Both the position numbers and the translations under genes were made by a program. From assembly GCA_013350335.1 (NCBI GenBank), contig CM023540.1, positions 53,754,905-53,818,904 of the forward strand: a DNA stretch of 64,000 nt, written 5' to 3'. The notes beneath the pieces are model-generated. The model saw only the letters and a program-made list of their open reading frames with translations, was not told where the DNA came from and searched no databases. Shown piece after piece: positions 44,496 through 57,317 of the stretch (the first letter of the stretch is position 1; each line of letters starts with the position of its first letter). The stretch comes from Chimonanthus salicifolius. Its lineage: Eukaryota; Streptophyta; Magnoliopsida; Laurales; Calycanthaceae.

Positions 44496-46063
44496 TTTAG
44501 AATCACTGGTCCTTTTTAAAACTAATTTGATTGATTAATTATGTGCAACGGATATAACAATCAAGTGTATGTATGTTAGCAAATGTGATAATGCAATCGC
44601 TTTAACACCACAAGCACAAGAACACAAGATTTATAGTGGTTCGGTTAACCAACCTACATCCACTGTTAGGACTAGCTCAACCTTGAGCTATCCCTAAATT
44701 CACTAAGTGGGGGCTTACACCCTCATAATTAGAGTAGGAATTTCACCTCACTCAATCGACTAGGAATTCCATCGACCAATGTGCCAGAAACAACGCTCTA
44801 GATTTTTTTTAGTGGTTCCGGAACCAATGCTCCTTAATCTACTTTCTCGGGACAAAGGTTTAACAACAAAATTAAAACCAATAAGCGCTTGCCTTGTAGC
44901 TCTTTCTTGAAGAAATGTGCTTCTCAAAGATCCACCCAATGTGTGACGACGCTCAGCCTTGTAGCTGTTGTAGAGCAATCACAATTTCAGGGTGACTAGG
45001 AAACTGGTTCTATAAATATCTTTCCTAGTTTGTATCTTTTCTTTTCTCCTCACTTTCTTTCTTTCTCTAACTCAATCAATGGATCGATTGCATTTGATTC
45101 CCAGGTGTCGGCACAAGAGAGTTGATCGTTACTTAAAGTGTGTGAATTTCCTACTTCAAGGAAGATAATTAAATGATCACACGACACTCATATATATAGA
45201 GGAGTTTTCACAGTTTTTCAACTTGTCTAGTACCGACAGGTCGACTGGCACCGATGTGTCGGTGTTCATATTTATTATCGTTCAACCACCGGACCGTTGC
45301 TCATTAAATGTACTCCCAACGGCATAATTAAATCTCGGTCAACAGGTCGCTGTCACTGATGGGTCGACAATCATGGCACCGATAGGTCGGTCCATACGAT
45401 AGGCTCGGTCTGGGGCAACACCATGCAGATAGAGTTTCATGTTTAGAAACCAGTCTTACCCAGACTGACCTGTCACCCTTCACTGAGGTCACCCTTTACC
45501 GAGGGGTCAGTCCTGGTACTCTCGATCGGCCTTGAATAACTGAGATGTCTATTTCTGTAACACCCCGGATTTTCAGGTTATCAAATATATATGAATTTGC
45601 CCATTTAATTTGTGAATTTAAATGATATAAACCTTTGATGGGTAAGGTATTGGGTCAATGGCCCAATTAGGACCTAACGGTTATGGTATAAGGTTCAATT
45701 TAAAGTAAATGGGTAAGGCGCATTTAATTGGGTCAATATTGCTATTTGGGTCAAAATACCCAATTGGGACCCAATGGATCGTGGTTGACTTGGTTGACCA
45801 CCAAGTGAGTTCAAGCCTAATTAAATGGGGCTGAATTAAAATGGGAATGCAATCAAGTGAGTGAGTTGATCTTAAACTGATGAGTTAAGTGAGTTGAGTT
45901 GATTTGAAATGAGTAAAAGTAAAGTGGTGAGTTGAATTAAAGAGTGAGTGACGTGTGAAGATGAAGGGTTGTTGTTTCAAAAATCAAACCAAGGGTTACA
46001 CGTTGGAGAGGTGGGAAGTTTTGGTTTATTGTAAATTCAAACAAAGGCACACGTTGGCATGGG

Positions 46064-46320
46064 AGTTTCATCTCAAAGATGAAACCCCCACATGGGGAAA
46101 AGTAATGAGGAGAGGAAAAGTTTTGAGGGTTACACAATTCAAAATCCAAGGGTACACGTTGGAGGGGGAAAGGGGGGAGGGGGAGGGGGGGGAGAGTTTT
46201 ATCTCATAGATGAAACCCCCAAAGGAAGCATTAATGGGAGATGAATGATGTTTGGGGAGGTTACACAAGCACCTCCATTGTAGCCGTTGGAGACATGGAG
46301 TTTCATCTCATGGATGAAAC
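46064..46320 (+). repeat. Three GTTTCATCT/AGATGAAAC hairpins
   Basis: Stems at 46064-46084 (GTTTCATCT-CAA-AGATGAAAC), 46196-46216 (GTTTTATCT-CAT-AGATGAAAC) and 46300-46320 (GTTTCATC-TCATG-GATGAAAC). Each is followed by CCCCC and lies in a ~100-130 bp repeat. They correspond to the GTTTCCAT/ATGGAAAC hairpins of the element at 28795. Confidence 0.85.
46163..46194 (+). repeat. G-rich tract with quadruplex potential
   Basis: GGAGGGGGAAAGGGG and the following runs give at least four G-runs of three or more within about 30 bases. Confidence 0.7.
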
Positions 46321-46739
46321 CCCCAAATGGAATTTAATTGAGGGAGGTAAATGAGGTTGGGAGTTACAAAGGGGTGTCACCAAAGGACACCACCTTTGGC
46401 TGACCCTATTGATCAAAGAAAGACATTAGTTTTGCAATTCTATCTCTCTCTCCCTCTTGGCTGTTCTTCTCTCCCTCAAAACCATCTCTTGGCCGACCAC
46501 TCATAAGGACCAAAGAGAAAAGAATTTAGAGTGGACATCCCAAACATCTCTCCCTCTCACTCAAGGCCGAATTCTCTCTCTCTCTCTCAAGCTCTCACAC
46601 TTGGCCAAAGAAGTAAGAAGGAAGGAGGAAGAGGCTAAGGAAAAAAAGGATTGAAAGAACAAGTCGGAGCGAAAGAAACCGGAGGAGTCGCGGAACCGGT
46701 AGGTATTTTGATAAATTTTGTTTAAAGTAAGGAACCATA

Positions 46740-47985
46740 GGGTTCGGCCATGGTGTATCTTCGAACCCCATGGAAGAAAATTGAGGGATGATTATGATAT
46801 TTTAATGGAAAGGAGGAACCATAGGGTTCGGCCATAGTGCATGGCCGAACCCCATGAAAGAACATTGGTTATTTTTAAATAGAGTTTGAAGGGTAAAAAT
46901 CATAGGTTTATGTGTATGATGTTAAAAGGTTTTTAAAGAGCTTAAATGGAGATATGTATGAGAATCCCATCAAATGATTATAAGCTTGGATAAATGATTG
47001 ATAAGAGAAGATTATGAACCATCGGGTTCGGCCATGGTGTATGGCCGAACCCCATGGAAGGTTATTAATAATTTTGAAAAGGATGAAAACCATGGAGGGT
47101 TATGATGTTTTAAAAGGATTTAAAAGGGAAGTATTGTTAAAGACATTAGTTATGTATAAAGAATGGAAAAGAAGGGCACAAAGCCAAAGGGTGAGTTTCG
47201 GCCATGGTGTATGGCTGAACCCCACCAAGTAATATTTATGGATTTAGGGTTTTCTTAGATATTGAATTATGTGGATTGTTTAATATTTTAATGGGCTTCA
47301 AAACATGAAAATGGTGGATGCATGTTAAGGATTTTTAAAGGACTTTAAAGGGAGGAATATTAATCATTTTACATGGTGTTAAAATGATATTTGGTGAAAG
47401 AACCATGAACCATGGGTTCGGCCATGGTGTATGGCCGAGCACCATGGAAGGTTATCAAGGACTTTGAAGGGATTAAATGGAGTAATATTGTTGGGCATAG
47501 GTATTTTTAGATAATGGGGAATGGTGATAAGTTTAATTGGTTTAAACATGGTAGATGATGATAAAAAAGAATGAATCTCAATACATGGTTAAACTCCATG
47601 AAGGGACCTTGTTTTATGGACCTAAGAAGGGTAAATGATTCAATGGAAAAAATAGGTATTTAGACATCATAGGGTTCGGCCATGGTGTATGGCCGAACCT
47701 CATGAACCATTTTGTGGATCAAAGTGTGGACTTATGTATGCTTAGATGAATGGAATGTTAGCCATGGATAGAAGAATGGCAATATTGTAATTAAGTGTAA
47801 ATAATGGACCATGGGTTCAGCCATGGTGTATGGCAGAACCCCATGGGAAATGTTTGGTGGACATAGGGTTTATAAATGTTAGATTAAATGAAAGCGATAT
47901 GATCTTGGCTTAAGTTAAAGATCAAAAGAGGGACCAAAAATCAAGGGGGTGAGGTTCGGCCATGTTGTATGGCCGAACCCACAAA
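46740..47985 (+). repeat. Palindrome array in the nested Tekay LTR
   Basis: Eight units; the best (47026) reads GGGTTCGGCCATGGTGTATG followed by GCCGAACCCCATGG. Intervals 81-260 bp. Confidence 0.9.
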
Positions 47986-48310
47986 GGTTGGGTCTATGCA
48001 TTTATGTTTAGAATGAAAATCAAATGGGACTTTAGTTTGACTTGTCGATATGTAACACGGTGACGGACCTCACAAGCGGTATACGATCATGAGCTGTTTC
48101 CGGACGAAAGCGCAAGGACACGTTAGTGGTCTTTGGTAGGATTCTACCTCTTTGAAACCATGGTTATGTAATGTGGTTTAACTTCTTATTTTGATGGTTT
48201 ATGTTGTAAAAATTATATGTTTCAAATATGAAGTTTTGATGCTATGACTTGTATATTTGCATAGCATGTGGACATTTGCATCTCATACATGGCATGGGAG
48301 GGAGGATAAG

Positions 48311-48475
48311 TAACCGGAGGCCACACTCCGTCGGGGCCTCCGAAAGACCACTGTGGGGATACCTTGATGTGCATTTTCCATCAAGAGGTAACTGGAGGGA
48401 CCACACTCCGTCGGGGCGTCCGAAAGACCACTGTGGGGATACCTTGATGAGGAGTTTTCCATCAAGAGGATGTTT
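48311..48475 (+). repeat. ~78 bp minisatellite, two units
   Basis: Units start near 48313 and 48391 with GGAGG(GA)CCACACTCC and GTCGGGGC, and end ATCAAGAGG; each contains GGAG...CTCC and CTTGATG...CATCAAG stems. Confidence 0.85.
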
Positions 48476-49659
48476 TGTGATGGGTGGGACTCATTGCATA
48501 TCATAGCATGGCATGACATTGAATCGGCGTGGTTATGATCTTTATCATCATGCAATGTTTTTGGTTTTTATCTGTATGATTGGATCTCTATTATCATACA
48601 TGATTTTGGATACGATGTTTTATAAGTATGGCATGATATATTATATCTGGATTTTTGGTACTAACCCATGTGTTAGCCTTACTTGGAATACCTACTGGGC
48701 GCATTGTCTAACGCCCTACTTCTACCCTAGTTGATGACACAGGGAATGAACGGAACGAGGAACGGGATCAGAGCCAGGCTTAGGAGCTTGGATGTTTAAG
48801 TTATATTTTGTTAAAGTTATTCATGGACTATGTATTTGATTAGCTAGCATTCGGGATTGTAATATCGTAGATATATTTGCTATGGTTTGGATGGTTGATA
48901 TTGGATAATTTAACTTAAGGAAATTATGATTAAGTGTTGGACTACTTTGCTATCTAAAAATGGAATAGAATTGTTATTCTATTATTATTCCGCATGATTT
49001 ATTCCGAATGTTTAACTTGGCGTACGTGTGAACTATTTTAGTGGATTTGGTCCACGCACACGTATGGTTGGCCAATTAAGGGTCGGGCTTTGGAAACTCG
49101 GACTTAGCTCTCGTCGTGATGTCCCGCACTCTCTCACTTTTCTAAAAAAATAAAAAATAAACTCTGATTTTTGGAAAGCGAGAGGTCTTTAAGTTCATTA
49201 CCGAGAGGTCGGTGCATACGAAACTCTCGATCAGAGGTTTACCCAGAATGGCAGTTCTATGTTCCAAAACCTTTTTCAATCTGGCTGACCAGTCTTTGAC
49301 CACGATGGGTCGAACCTGTCTCCGCTGAGGAGTCGATGAGAACGACTGGTCAAGCTGGTAGGGTACTTAATTCATATTTCCAAGTTCTCTTCCAATTCAC
49401 TGTCCAGCTCCGTCTCTAGGTTTTTTATGGTTTTACCATTTTTTCAACTGAGCCTAAGAATGGTCCTCCTAATGTGTGGGTACCACCTAAAGTCATCTAT
49501 GAGCAAATACATGTTTGATTTCCATACACGATGAGCTTCAATCCGGTGGAGCATGACTTTCACTCTTGATCACCTTAAGTCTTCAAGCTTCTGGTAAGTA
49601 CTTCTTCCCGAGTCATGGAATTGACAAACTTAGGAACTCGGCAAGCCGGGGCACTGACA

Positions 49660-49912
49660 ATCTCCCCCTTTGTTAATTTCATGACAAAACTAGAAGCTAA
49701 CCCAATTACAAGCCCACCCTTATTACATCTCATTTGAATAAAAATATTACATTGATTATATGTACATATTCAAATGGATAACAAAACTATGATCTTCGCA
49801 TATTCTTGTTCTTCTTGCTTCATTTCATGTTTTCCTGTTCAAACCCATAAGCAAGCAATACTAAAAATATTATTAGAAGGGTTGGTCCAAAACATGGATA
49901 TGCATCCATGGA
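49660..49912 (-). other. 3' untranslated region and polypurine tract of the autonomous copia element
   Basis: On the minus strand the tract AAAGGGGGAGATT (49672-49660) abuts LTR B. The adjoining ~250 bp are non-coding and match the LARD ends (12600-12727 and 43352-43520). Confidence 0.8.
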
Positions 49913-50587
49913 CTAAACTAAATTTCTATTCATGCTCCCCCATACATCTAGAAACCAACACTTTCCTATAGCATACATCCAATGTCTAATAGCTTCTACT
50001 AATTTCTCTCCCATTTTGTCATAACATTGACAAAGGCAAGTAGGCATATAGTACTGAAGGGACTGCTCACCGATAAGATGTGCATCCCTTACTCCAGAGT
50101 ATATATTGTTTTCAATGTACAAGAAGTAATATGTATGTACAATGAATGAAATGTGCACATGTATGAGAATGAGGAGTTGTGGCGATACACACATGCCAAT
50201 TGCCTTACGTAAGGAGAGAAATCGCGATGAATCCAAGGGTTTGGTCATGATATCTGCCAATTGGTTTTCCATGCAGATATATACAAACTCGATAGTTTTC
50301 TCCTCCACCAATTCTCTTATGAAATGATGCCTTATGTATATGTGCTTGGTCCTAGAATGTTTTACTGGGTTCATGGAAATATTTATTGCGCTAGTGTTGT
50401 CGCAGTACAATGTCATGGATTCTTGCTTAAGTCCATAATTGACCAACATTTGTTTCATCCAGATCAGTTGGATACAACAGCTTGCTAGCTGCAATGTACT
50501 CTGCTTCGGCTGTGGAGAGAGACTGGGGATTGTTTGTGGCTATGCCATGCCACTAAACAATTTCCGACATAGAAGCAACCTCCACTG
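49913..50587 (-). pseudogene. pol: Copia RNase H, broken
   Basis: The C-terminal half is in ORF 49913-50494: LYCDNTSAINISMNPVKHSR, HIYIRHHFIRELVEE and the terminal QLADIMTKPL motif of copia pol. The real end is probably a little after RKAIGMCV; the last ~90 codons of the frame are a run-on into 3' sequence. The N-terminal half (SLSTAEAEYIA in another frame near 50500) is separated by frameshifts at about 50480 and 50590. Confidence 0.85.
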
Positions 50588-51795
50588 CTATTTTCTATCA
50601 TCAATATTTTCAGCCCAGTCTGCATCTATGTAACCAGCTATCAAGAAAGAAGTATCATATGGAAACAAAATTCCATGCAAGGTAGTACTAGCCACATATT
50701 TAATAATCCATTTAACAACATTGAGATGTGACACTTTAGGTTTGGATTGAAATTTGGCACAAACTCCTACACTAAATGAGATGTCTGGTCGACTTGATGT
50801 GAGGCACAAGAGACTTCCTATCTTGCTTCTATAAAAGCTGGGGTCCACATCTGTCCCGTTCTTATCTTTGAATAATTTGATGGTTGTGCTCATAGGGGTG
50901 GTCGCATGTTTACATCCTTCTAGACCAGATTTCTTTACAAGTTTTTTTGCATATTTAGAGTGAGAGATAAAAAATCCATCATGACTTTGCTTGATTTGAA
51001 GACCAATGAAATAGTTTAGTTCTCCCACCATACTCATTTCAAATTCAGATTTCATGAGTTTGGAGAAATTTAGTGCAACCTTTTCACATGTAGATCCAAA
51101 CACTATGTCATCCACATAGATTTGGGCAATAAGGATAGACTCCTTAGTTTTTTGGGTAAACAGAGTCTTGTCTACATTGTCCCTTTGAAACTTGTGACCA
51201 AGTAGGAATTGGGTTAATCTCTCATACCAGGCTCTTGGCGTTTGTTTAAGGCCAGAGCTTTCTTGAGTTTGAACACATGGTATGGATATGTTTGATCAAT
51301 GAATCCTTTGGGCTATTATCCAAACACTTGTTCATTTAAAAAACCATTAAAAAAGGCACATTTCACATTCATTTGGTAGAGTTTGAACTTGAGGTGGCAT
51401 GCAATGGAGAACATAATTCTAATGGATTTTAATCTTGCTACGGGGGCAAAGGTTTCATCAAAATCTAAACCTTCAATTTGAGTGTGTCCCTGAGCTCCCA
51501 GTCTTGCTTTATTTCTCACAATGGTTCCATGTTCATCCAGCTTGTTTTTGAAAATCCATTTTGTTCCAATCATGTGTGTTTCCTTGGGTCTAGGAACCAA
51601 ATCCCATACATCATTTCTAGTAAATTGTCCTAGTTCCTCTTGCATAACATTAACCCAATCTTCATCATCTATGGCTTCTTCTATCCTTTTGGGTTCTAGT
51701 TGTTAAGTAAAAGATGCATAATTAACCAGGTTCTCAAGCTGTCTTCCTGTTCTTATTCCAGCAATGGGTTCACCTATGATTTGTTTGAGAGGGTG
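50588..51795 (-). pseudogene. pol: Copia reverse transcriptase, broken
   Basis: ORF 51316-51645 has the N-terminal part (WDLVPRPK, IGTKWIFKNKLDE, GLDFDETFAPVARL, VKCAFFNGFL). The catalytic YVDD is intact at 51107-51118 and leads ORF 50588-51115 (ELNYFIGLQIKQ, DISFSVGVCAKFQ, ADWAENIDDRK). Between 51316 and 51119 the frame is shifted and contains stops, so no full RT can be made. Motifs and order (RT before RNase H, after integrase) are those of Ty1/copia. Confidence 0.9.
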
Positions 51796-52840
51796 TTCCT
51801 TTATATTTTTTAGAGGTTTTGGTTCAGGTGGGGGATATTGTGGCACATCTTTTTCTCTAGATTTTCTTCTTCTTGAGCTAACCTGATGATTTCCTCTTCT
51901 TTTAACTCTTTATCTGGTGTACTTACTTGGTCATCTATTACAACATTCACTGATTCTTGGATGGCACAAGTTCTAAGATTCTTTACCCTATAAGCATGAC
52001 TATTTGTGGAATATCCTAGGAAGATGCCATCATCACTTTTGGATTCAAATTTTCCTAAATGCTCTCTATCCCGCAGTATGTGACACTTGCTTCCAAAGAC
52101 TTTACTTAGAGTTGTGTTTCCTACCAGTCCAAAGTTCATGGTTAGTTTTGTTTAGCCCGGTTCTTAAATATACTCGATTAATGATATAGCATGCAGTGCT
52201 AACTGCTTCAGCCCACATTTTTTGGAATATTCACACTCTCTAGTATGGTGTTGGCCATTTCTTGAAGGACCCTATTTTTCTTCTCAGCGACTCCATTTTG
52301 CCAAGTAGTTTTGGGGGCAGAGTATTCATGATAGATGCCTTGTTTTTCATAGAATCTATTAAATGACTGATTTTCAAATTCCCTCCCATGGTCAGTCCTT
52401 ATTCTGTGAATCTTTAACTCTTTTGCATTCATAATCCGTTTTACAATGATTTTGAATTCATGAAATGCATCAGATTTTTCCCTCAAGAAGGCCACCCAAG
52501 TATGTCTAGTACAGTCATCAACTATTGCCAGGAAATATATTTTTCCACTAGCATTTTCGTGTTGAGTGGGTCCAACTAAGTCCATGTGAAGTAGTTCTAA
52601 GGGTCTAGAAGTTACGATCAAATTTGTATGTTTATGAGCTGGCCTGATTTATTTTCCCTTTTGGCAGTCACCACAGATGGTTTTTTCAGATCAATTAACT
52701 TTAGGTAATCCCTTTATATGTTCATTTAGTTTAGACAAGTCCTTGAAGTTCACATGACCAAGCCAAAATGTAGCCATAATCAGAAGTAAGGATACCACTC
52801 AAGACAACTTCACCTTCTTTTGAATAAACATGGCAGTCTT
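51796..52840 (-). pseudogene. pol: Copia integrase, with intact DDE residues but broken frame
   Basis: The zinc-binding part is traceable at 52620-52780 (HVNFKDLSKLNEHIKGLP, then CGDCQKGK) with stops. The catalytic core ORF 52208-52621 holds D14 (LLHMDLVGP), D77 (IRTDHGREF) and E113 (NGVAEKKNRV), with 35 residues between the last two. The C-terminal part is ORF 51810-52139 (KVFGSKCHILRD, DDGIFLGYSTNSHAYRV). The frame is interrupted between core and C-terminus near 52140-52207. Confidence 0.9.
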
Positions 52841-53095
52841 TCTAACTAAAGGTGATTTTACTATCATTAGCACGCAGTTGAGATATACTAAGTAAATTGT
52901 GCTTAAGTCGATCAACAAGATATACATCTTTGATAACCCCAGAGGATGGCAGATTCAGTGATCCCGTACCAATTATATTTGCCATGTTTCCATCACCAAA
53001 AACGACAAATCTTCCTTTAAAATTACCCAGATCAGACATGTAAGAACTATTTCCAGTCATATGTCATGAGCGTCCACTATCCAAGTACCACATGG
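52841..53095 (-). pseudogene. pol: Copia protease and pre-integrase region
   Basis: The protease active site reads WYLDSGRS with the DSG codons at 53072-53080, followed by an in-frame TGA at 53064-53066 and then HMTGNSSYM. The rest is ORF 52842-53060 (FGDGNMANIIGTGSL, VYLVDRLKHNLLSISQL). It lies between gag and integrase as expected. Confidence 0.85.
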
Positions 53096-53589
53096 ATATC
53101 CTTTCAACACTTAGGGCTGTGTGAATCATGAAGCTCTTATTAATTGGAGAGCAAATAGATGAAGGGCCATGGTAGAGTTCATCTTATTTTGATATATAAT
53201 CTGTCTAGATCTGAAATAATGTTTTCCATCAAAGAATCTGATCCTTGGATTCCCCAATCTATCCAGGATGGTTTGCAGATTTTGATTTTTCTTTAGATAG
53301 CAATTAGATTCAGTATGACCCCGTTTTCCACAATAAGTGCATTGTATGTTAGAGAGTTTGGATGTCTGGTTTTTAACAAGTATGGGAGTTTGCCCCGGGG
53401 TAACTTCCAAGTTTTTACAATGCTTTATCCCAGACTTATCCTTGTCATTCTTTTCAAAACTAAGGATCTTTTCCAATTTTTCATTTTCATGAATGACCTT
53501 GTCTTGAGATTGAGATAACCTTTCTAAGTCAGATATTAACAAAGTAATCTTGTTTTCAAGACACCTGTTCATTTCAGCCAAGTGTATGT
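53096..53589 (-). pseudogene. gag: Copia gag, C-terminal part with zinc knuckle
   Basis: ORF 53126-53581 carries a coiled-coil segment (KITLLISDLERLSQSQDKVI) and the CCHC knuckle CTYCGKRGHTESNC at 53300-53341. The reading frame is cut at 53589/53590 by the Athila LTR and resumes on the other side at 60341 in the same frame once one copy of the target duplication is ignored. Confidence 0.9.
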
Positions 53590-55654
53590 TGTTGATGTTT
53601 TAAATTTGTAAATCTCTCGAGCGCACAAACCATGTATAGTATAGCGATGTGAGAGCGAGGTTGAACCCAATGGAAAATCTCAAAATATATGAATTAATAT
53701 TAAATTTGTATTTTTTTAAAAAGAATTATTTTCATGAAATAGATCTTTTATTTGAGTCAAGCATCTAACTTGGAAAATTAGCAAATAAGACGTGTGAATT
53801 AATTTTCCTTGAATAAAAATGGTGAATTAAATAATAATCTTAATCATAATCAAACTTTCAAGTTGTAAGATTATAATACCACATCTCTAATCTTTAATTA
53901 AATGAATTTTGAGAGAGAACGAGAGTATAATTTCATAGAATTAAAAGAATAAAATAATAACATGAATTAAAGAATTTTAAAAGAATACAACATTCAAGAC
54001 TTAGGTTAGAACAAAAATTATACAACAAGCATAGAATCTAAGATGATTAAAAGACAGAAAATTAAATTGCAAGAAAAGAAATGACTGAAAATAAAAGTTC
54101 AGTAACGTAAAGGTTGGTTGTTTGGAATAGACCATTCATCGCCCAAAATGTATAAACAAAGTGAAAGCCTAGATCGGAAATTCACAGTAAAGATCTAAAT
54201 TGTAATTCATATCTACTAATAAAACCAAGATTCACAAATTTTTAATTTAATTAATTTAAACCTTAGTAATAAAGATTTAACACTTGAAATCAAGATCCTA
54301 ACTATTGCATGTCCTCATGTTCAATTAAATAAACAAAAGTTGTAAACTTGAAATTAAAAGCATAATAATCACCAAAGAATTATTAGAACTTGGATGTTTC
54401 AGGCTTCTAAATAAATGCTTCACTTTATTAAATGAAAGAATTAAAATACAAAGCTTGGATGAACATACATAGAAGATATAAAAATAAAATTGCAAAATTA
54501 ATTTCTCACATTGCAAAAATCATGTGAAGCTTTGTCTTCTTAGAGACTGAAGGGCTAAGATTGGATCAAGATAACAATGGGTAATGGAGATTTAAAGTTG
54601 GACTTTAGGGTTGCACAAGGAGGGTCACATGAATTTAGTGTGTGTGTAGGTGGGTTGGAGTGGAGTGCAGGTAAAGAAAGAGAGATTTTTGGGATTTGTT
54701 TTGGCATGGTTAATTTCGAATTTACTATGTAGTTTTAAGGTTTGTGCATGAGATGATAAATGGATGGTTGAGATTTGAAGATGGGTTGATTGAATGGCGG
54801 AGATGGAAGGAAGTGATGTGGAGGGTTGACTATGCAATATGCGCATGGATGAGTTTAGGATGGAGCAAAATCGTGTGGATTTGGAGATGATGAGGAGGTG
54901 ATGTGGCATGAATGAATCAAGATGGGAAATGAGTTAAAAGCATGGAGAAAATTTAGTGCTAAAATCGTATGCAGTGATGAGGCAATGAATGATGTGGCTT
55001 ATGCGCATAGAGGCTATCTTGGGCTACAAGTTGTGTAAACTTTGGGTTAAATGGATGAATGGATGTGATTACCTAGGGTTAAGATCTATAGCTCTAGGGT
55101 ATTTTGGGTAAAAATAATTATAGGATTAGGTAGGTGATTGATGGAGGGTTTGGATTCAAAGGTTGATCCTAGATGATTAATGGAATGCATGACTTAATTC
55201 TAAGGTAATGTGTGCATGTGATGGATGCATGTGGAGGCTCTAGGGTTTCTAAGAGATGAATGAAGAGGTGTGATTAAATGATCTAATATCTAATGGCTAA
55301 GATAATTAATGCATGAAATTAATGCATGAATTAGTAGGTGATGCATGGATGAATACTAGTCTAAGGTTGAGATGATCATGATGATAATGGATGACCTAGA
55401 TCTAATGATAAATGAATGAATGAGTTAGATTTGATGGTGGATCTAAGGTTTGACCTAATTTGGTATGCGAGAAGGAAGGTTAAGATATAAGATAGAAGTT
55501 GGATGGAGTGGATGTGAAGTTGGATTATGCGTTTTGGTCATGGATAATTGAGTTGGGCTTAGGTGAAATTCAAACATTGACCATAGAGTTGACTTGGGCT
55601 TGGGCTTGGGATCTAGGTCTCAACTTAGGCCCACTGGAATTGGATTTGAGAGCT

Positions 55655-55659
55655 TGGAC
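55655..55659. repeat. Target-site duplication TGGAC, left copy
   Basis: Repeated at 59878-59882, flanking the nested Tekay LTR. Confidence 0.95.
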
Positions 55660-56138
55660 TATAACACCTCGGATTTTCAAGTTATAAATATTTATGGATT
55701 TTGCCATTTAAATTGTGAACTTAGACAGGTAAGGTGTTGGGTCAATAGTCCAATTAGTACCCAAGAGTGATTGTTTAAGATTCAATTTAAAATAAATAGG
55801 GTAAGATGTGTTTAATTGGGTCTAAGTTGTTAGTTGGGTCAAAATGTCCAATTGGGACCCAATGGGTCATGGTTAACTTCGTTGACCACCAAGTGGATTC
55901 AAGCCTAAATTAATGAGGCTAAATTAAATTAGTAATGCAAGGGATATAAATGAATTGTTATGAGCATGATGTGTTAGAATATCTTGAGAAGATATCTAAG
56001 ATTAATTTGAAAGAATGCATGGCCGAATATGGGGTGTGCAAACCTATGATTCTGCGCATAAAGGGATCATGGAAAGATTTTAGGAATGATAAATATTATT
56101 TGGCCGTGTATGTGAGGTGTATAGAGGATATGCGCATA

Positions 56139-56620
56139 AGCACCTTCTAAAAATGCAACCAAATTGGTACCTTCTAAGTTAGGACCCATTGGAGATTAAT
56201 AAGGAAAGGTAGTATACACGGCATTGTCTAAGTTTGGATCAACTGGAAATAATAAAGAAGATGTCTAATCCAATTAAAGAAATTGCTTTGCCGTGTATGA
56301 GGATAGCCATAACCATGTTATGAGCAAGAGATCTATTTAAGAGGGGTATTTTCTTAATTAAAAATGGCGAGAGGCAATTACCAATTTGGAGAGATCTTGG
56401 TACCTTCTAAAATTAGGACCAAGGGGAGTCTTATAAGGAGAAGGCACCAAGGGCGCATGGTAATCACTAATTTAGAGAGGGGCACACGGTATTGTCTAAG
56501 ATGGGACTAAAGGGCAGCCGACCAAAGGAAGGGAGCTTTAGCAATTGCTATCTTGGCACCTTCTAAAGTGGGACAAATTAGTAGTAATAAAAGGAGAGAA
56601 GGAGAGGCACACGGTATACA
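56139..56620 (+). repeat. Diverged tandem repeats with GGTACCTTCTAA and CACGGTAT boxes
   Basis: A CACCTTCTAA/ACCTTCTAA box followed by a GGACC/GGACA box and, further on, ACACGG(C)AT recurs near 56139, 56170, 56398 and 56558, with irregular spacing. This replaces the hairpin-bearing duplication found at this position in the other Tekay LTRs. Confidence 0.6.
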
Positions 56621-57317
56621 CCAAATCAGCAAGGATTGGCGCTGGTTTGCTCTTGACAAGAAAGTGTTTTCAGCTTTGTGAAAGATCAAGGAGGAGAGAA
56701 GGCCAAGGAAGGAACGGACTGAAAGAGCAAGAACAAGTCGAAGGAATCGCGTAAACGGTTAGTAGTTTGATTTTATATTTTTGTTTAAAAGAGAAGAACC
56801 ATAGGGTTCGGCCAAGCCATGGAAGAGAATTGGTAAATCGAAGAAGATTGGGGGATTGATTTTAAATAATTTTAAGGAAAAGGGCTGAACCATAGGGTTC
56901 GGCCATGTTGCATGGCCAAACACCATGGAAGGGTTTTGGTGATTTTAATGGAGGAACATGGGTCATATTTTTATGGATGATGATTGGTAAATTTAATTTG
57001 ATCTATGGGTTGGAAAACCATGGAAAGACATTGTTTGGGTTTAATGGATTTCAAAAGGATTTAAATGGAATTATGTTAATGCAATTAGATCATTAAATTA
57101 ATGGAAGCATGAAGCATAGGGTTCGGCCACAATGCATGGCCGAACCCCATGTAAGAATATTGGTTAATGTATGGATTTAAAATGGTAGTTAAATGGTTCA
57201 AGAGGAAATTAAAGGACCATAGGGTTCGGCCATGGTGTATGGTCGAACCCCATGGAGTTGGATTGATATTTTTAATGTATTTTAATTGATTTAATGGAAG
57301 GTTGGATCCTAGGTTTG

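Larger units (their letters stand above)
45556..49194 (+). mobile_element. Tekay LTR nested in copia LTR B, right end deleted
   Basis: Starts TGTAACACCCCGGATTTTCAGG; the end stops after CTCTGATTTTTGGAAAGCG, short of the normal GGGCGTTACA. No internal gag-pol, so probably a solo LTR. Features in order: hairpins at 46064-46320, G-rich tract (46163-46194), CT-rich leader (46440-46600), donor-like GTAGGT (46701), eight palindromes (46740, 46821, 47026, 47200, 47413, 47673, 47816, 47952), a ~78 bp minisatellite (48311-48475) and an acceptor-like block ending at 48730. The left flank is ATTTC; the right duplication was lost with the deletion. Confidence 0.85.
44439..49659 (-). repeat. LTR B of the copia array, interrupted
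   Basis: Segments 44439-45555 and about 49195-49659. The left end reads TAAAAGTCCC (TG changed to TA), the right end GGGGCACTGACA, next to the polypurine tract of the autonomous element. Between the segments sits a Tekay LTR. About 100 bp of LTR B next to its right end are missing, so a deletion removed the end of the guest together with host sequence. Confidence 0.8.

Noticed and set aside
46740..47985. GGTTCGGCC as a tRNA T-arm or RNA polymerase III B box
   Set aside because: The B box needs GGTTCGANNCC; the palindromes have GG after TTCG, and no A box or cloverleaf is present.
55499..55687. Leu/Trp-rich ORF (WAWDLGLNLG)
   Set aside because: Comes from repeated TTGGGCTTGGGC-like sequence of the Athila LTR and crosses the Tekay insertion border.
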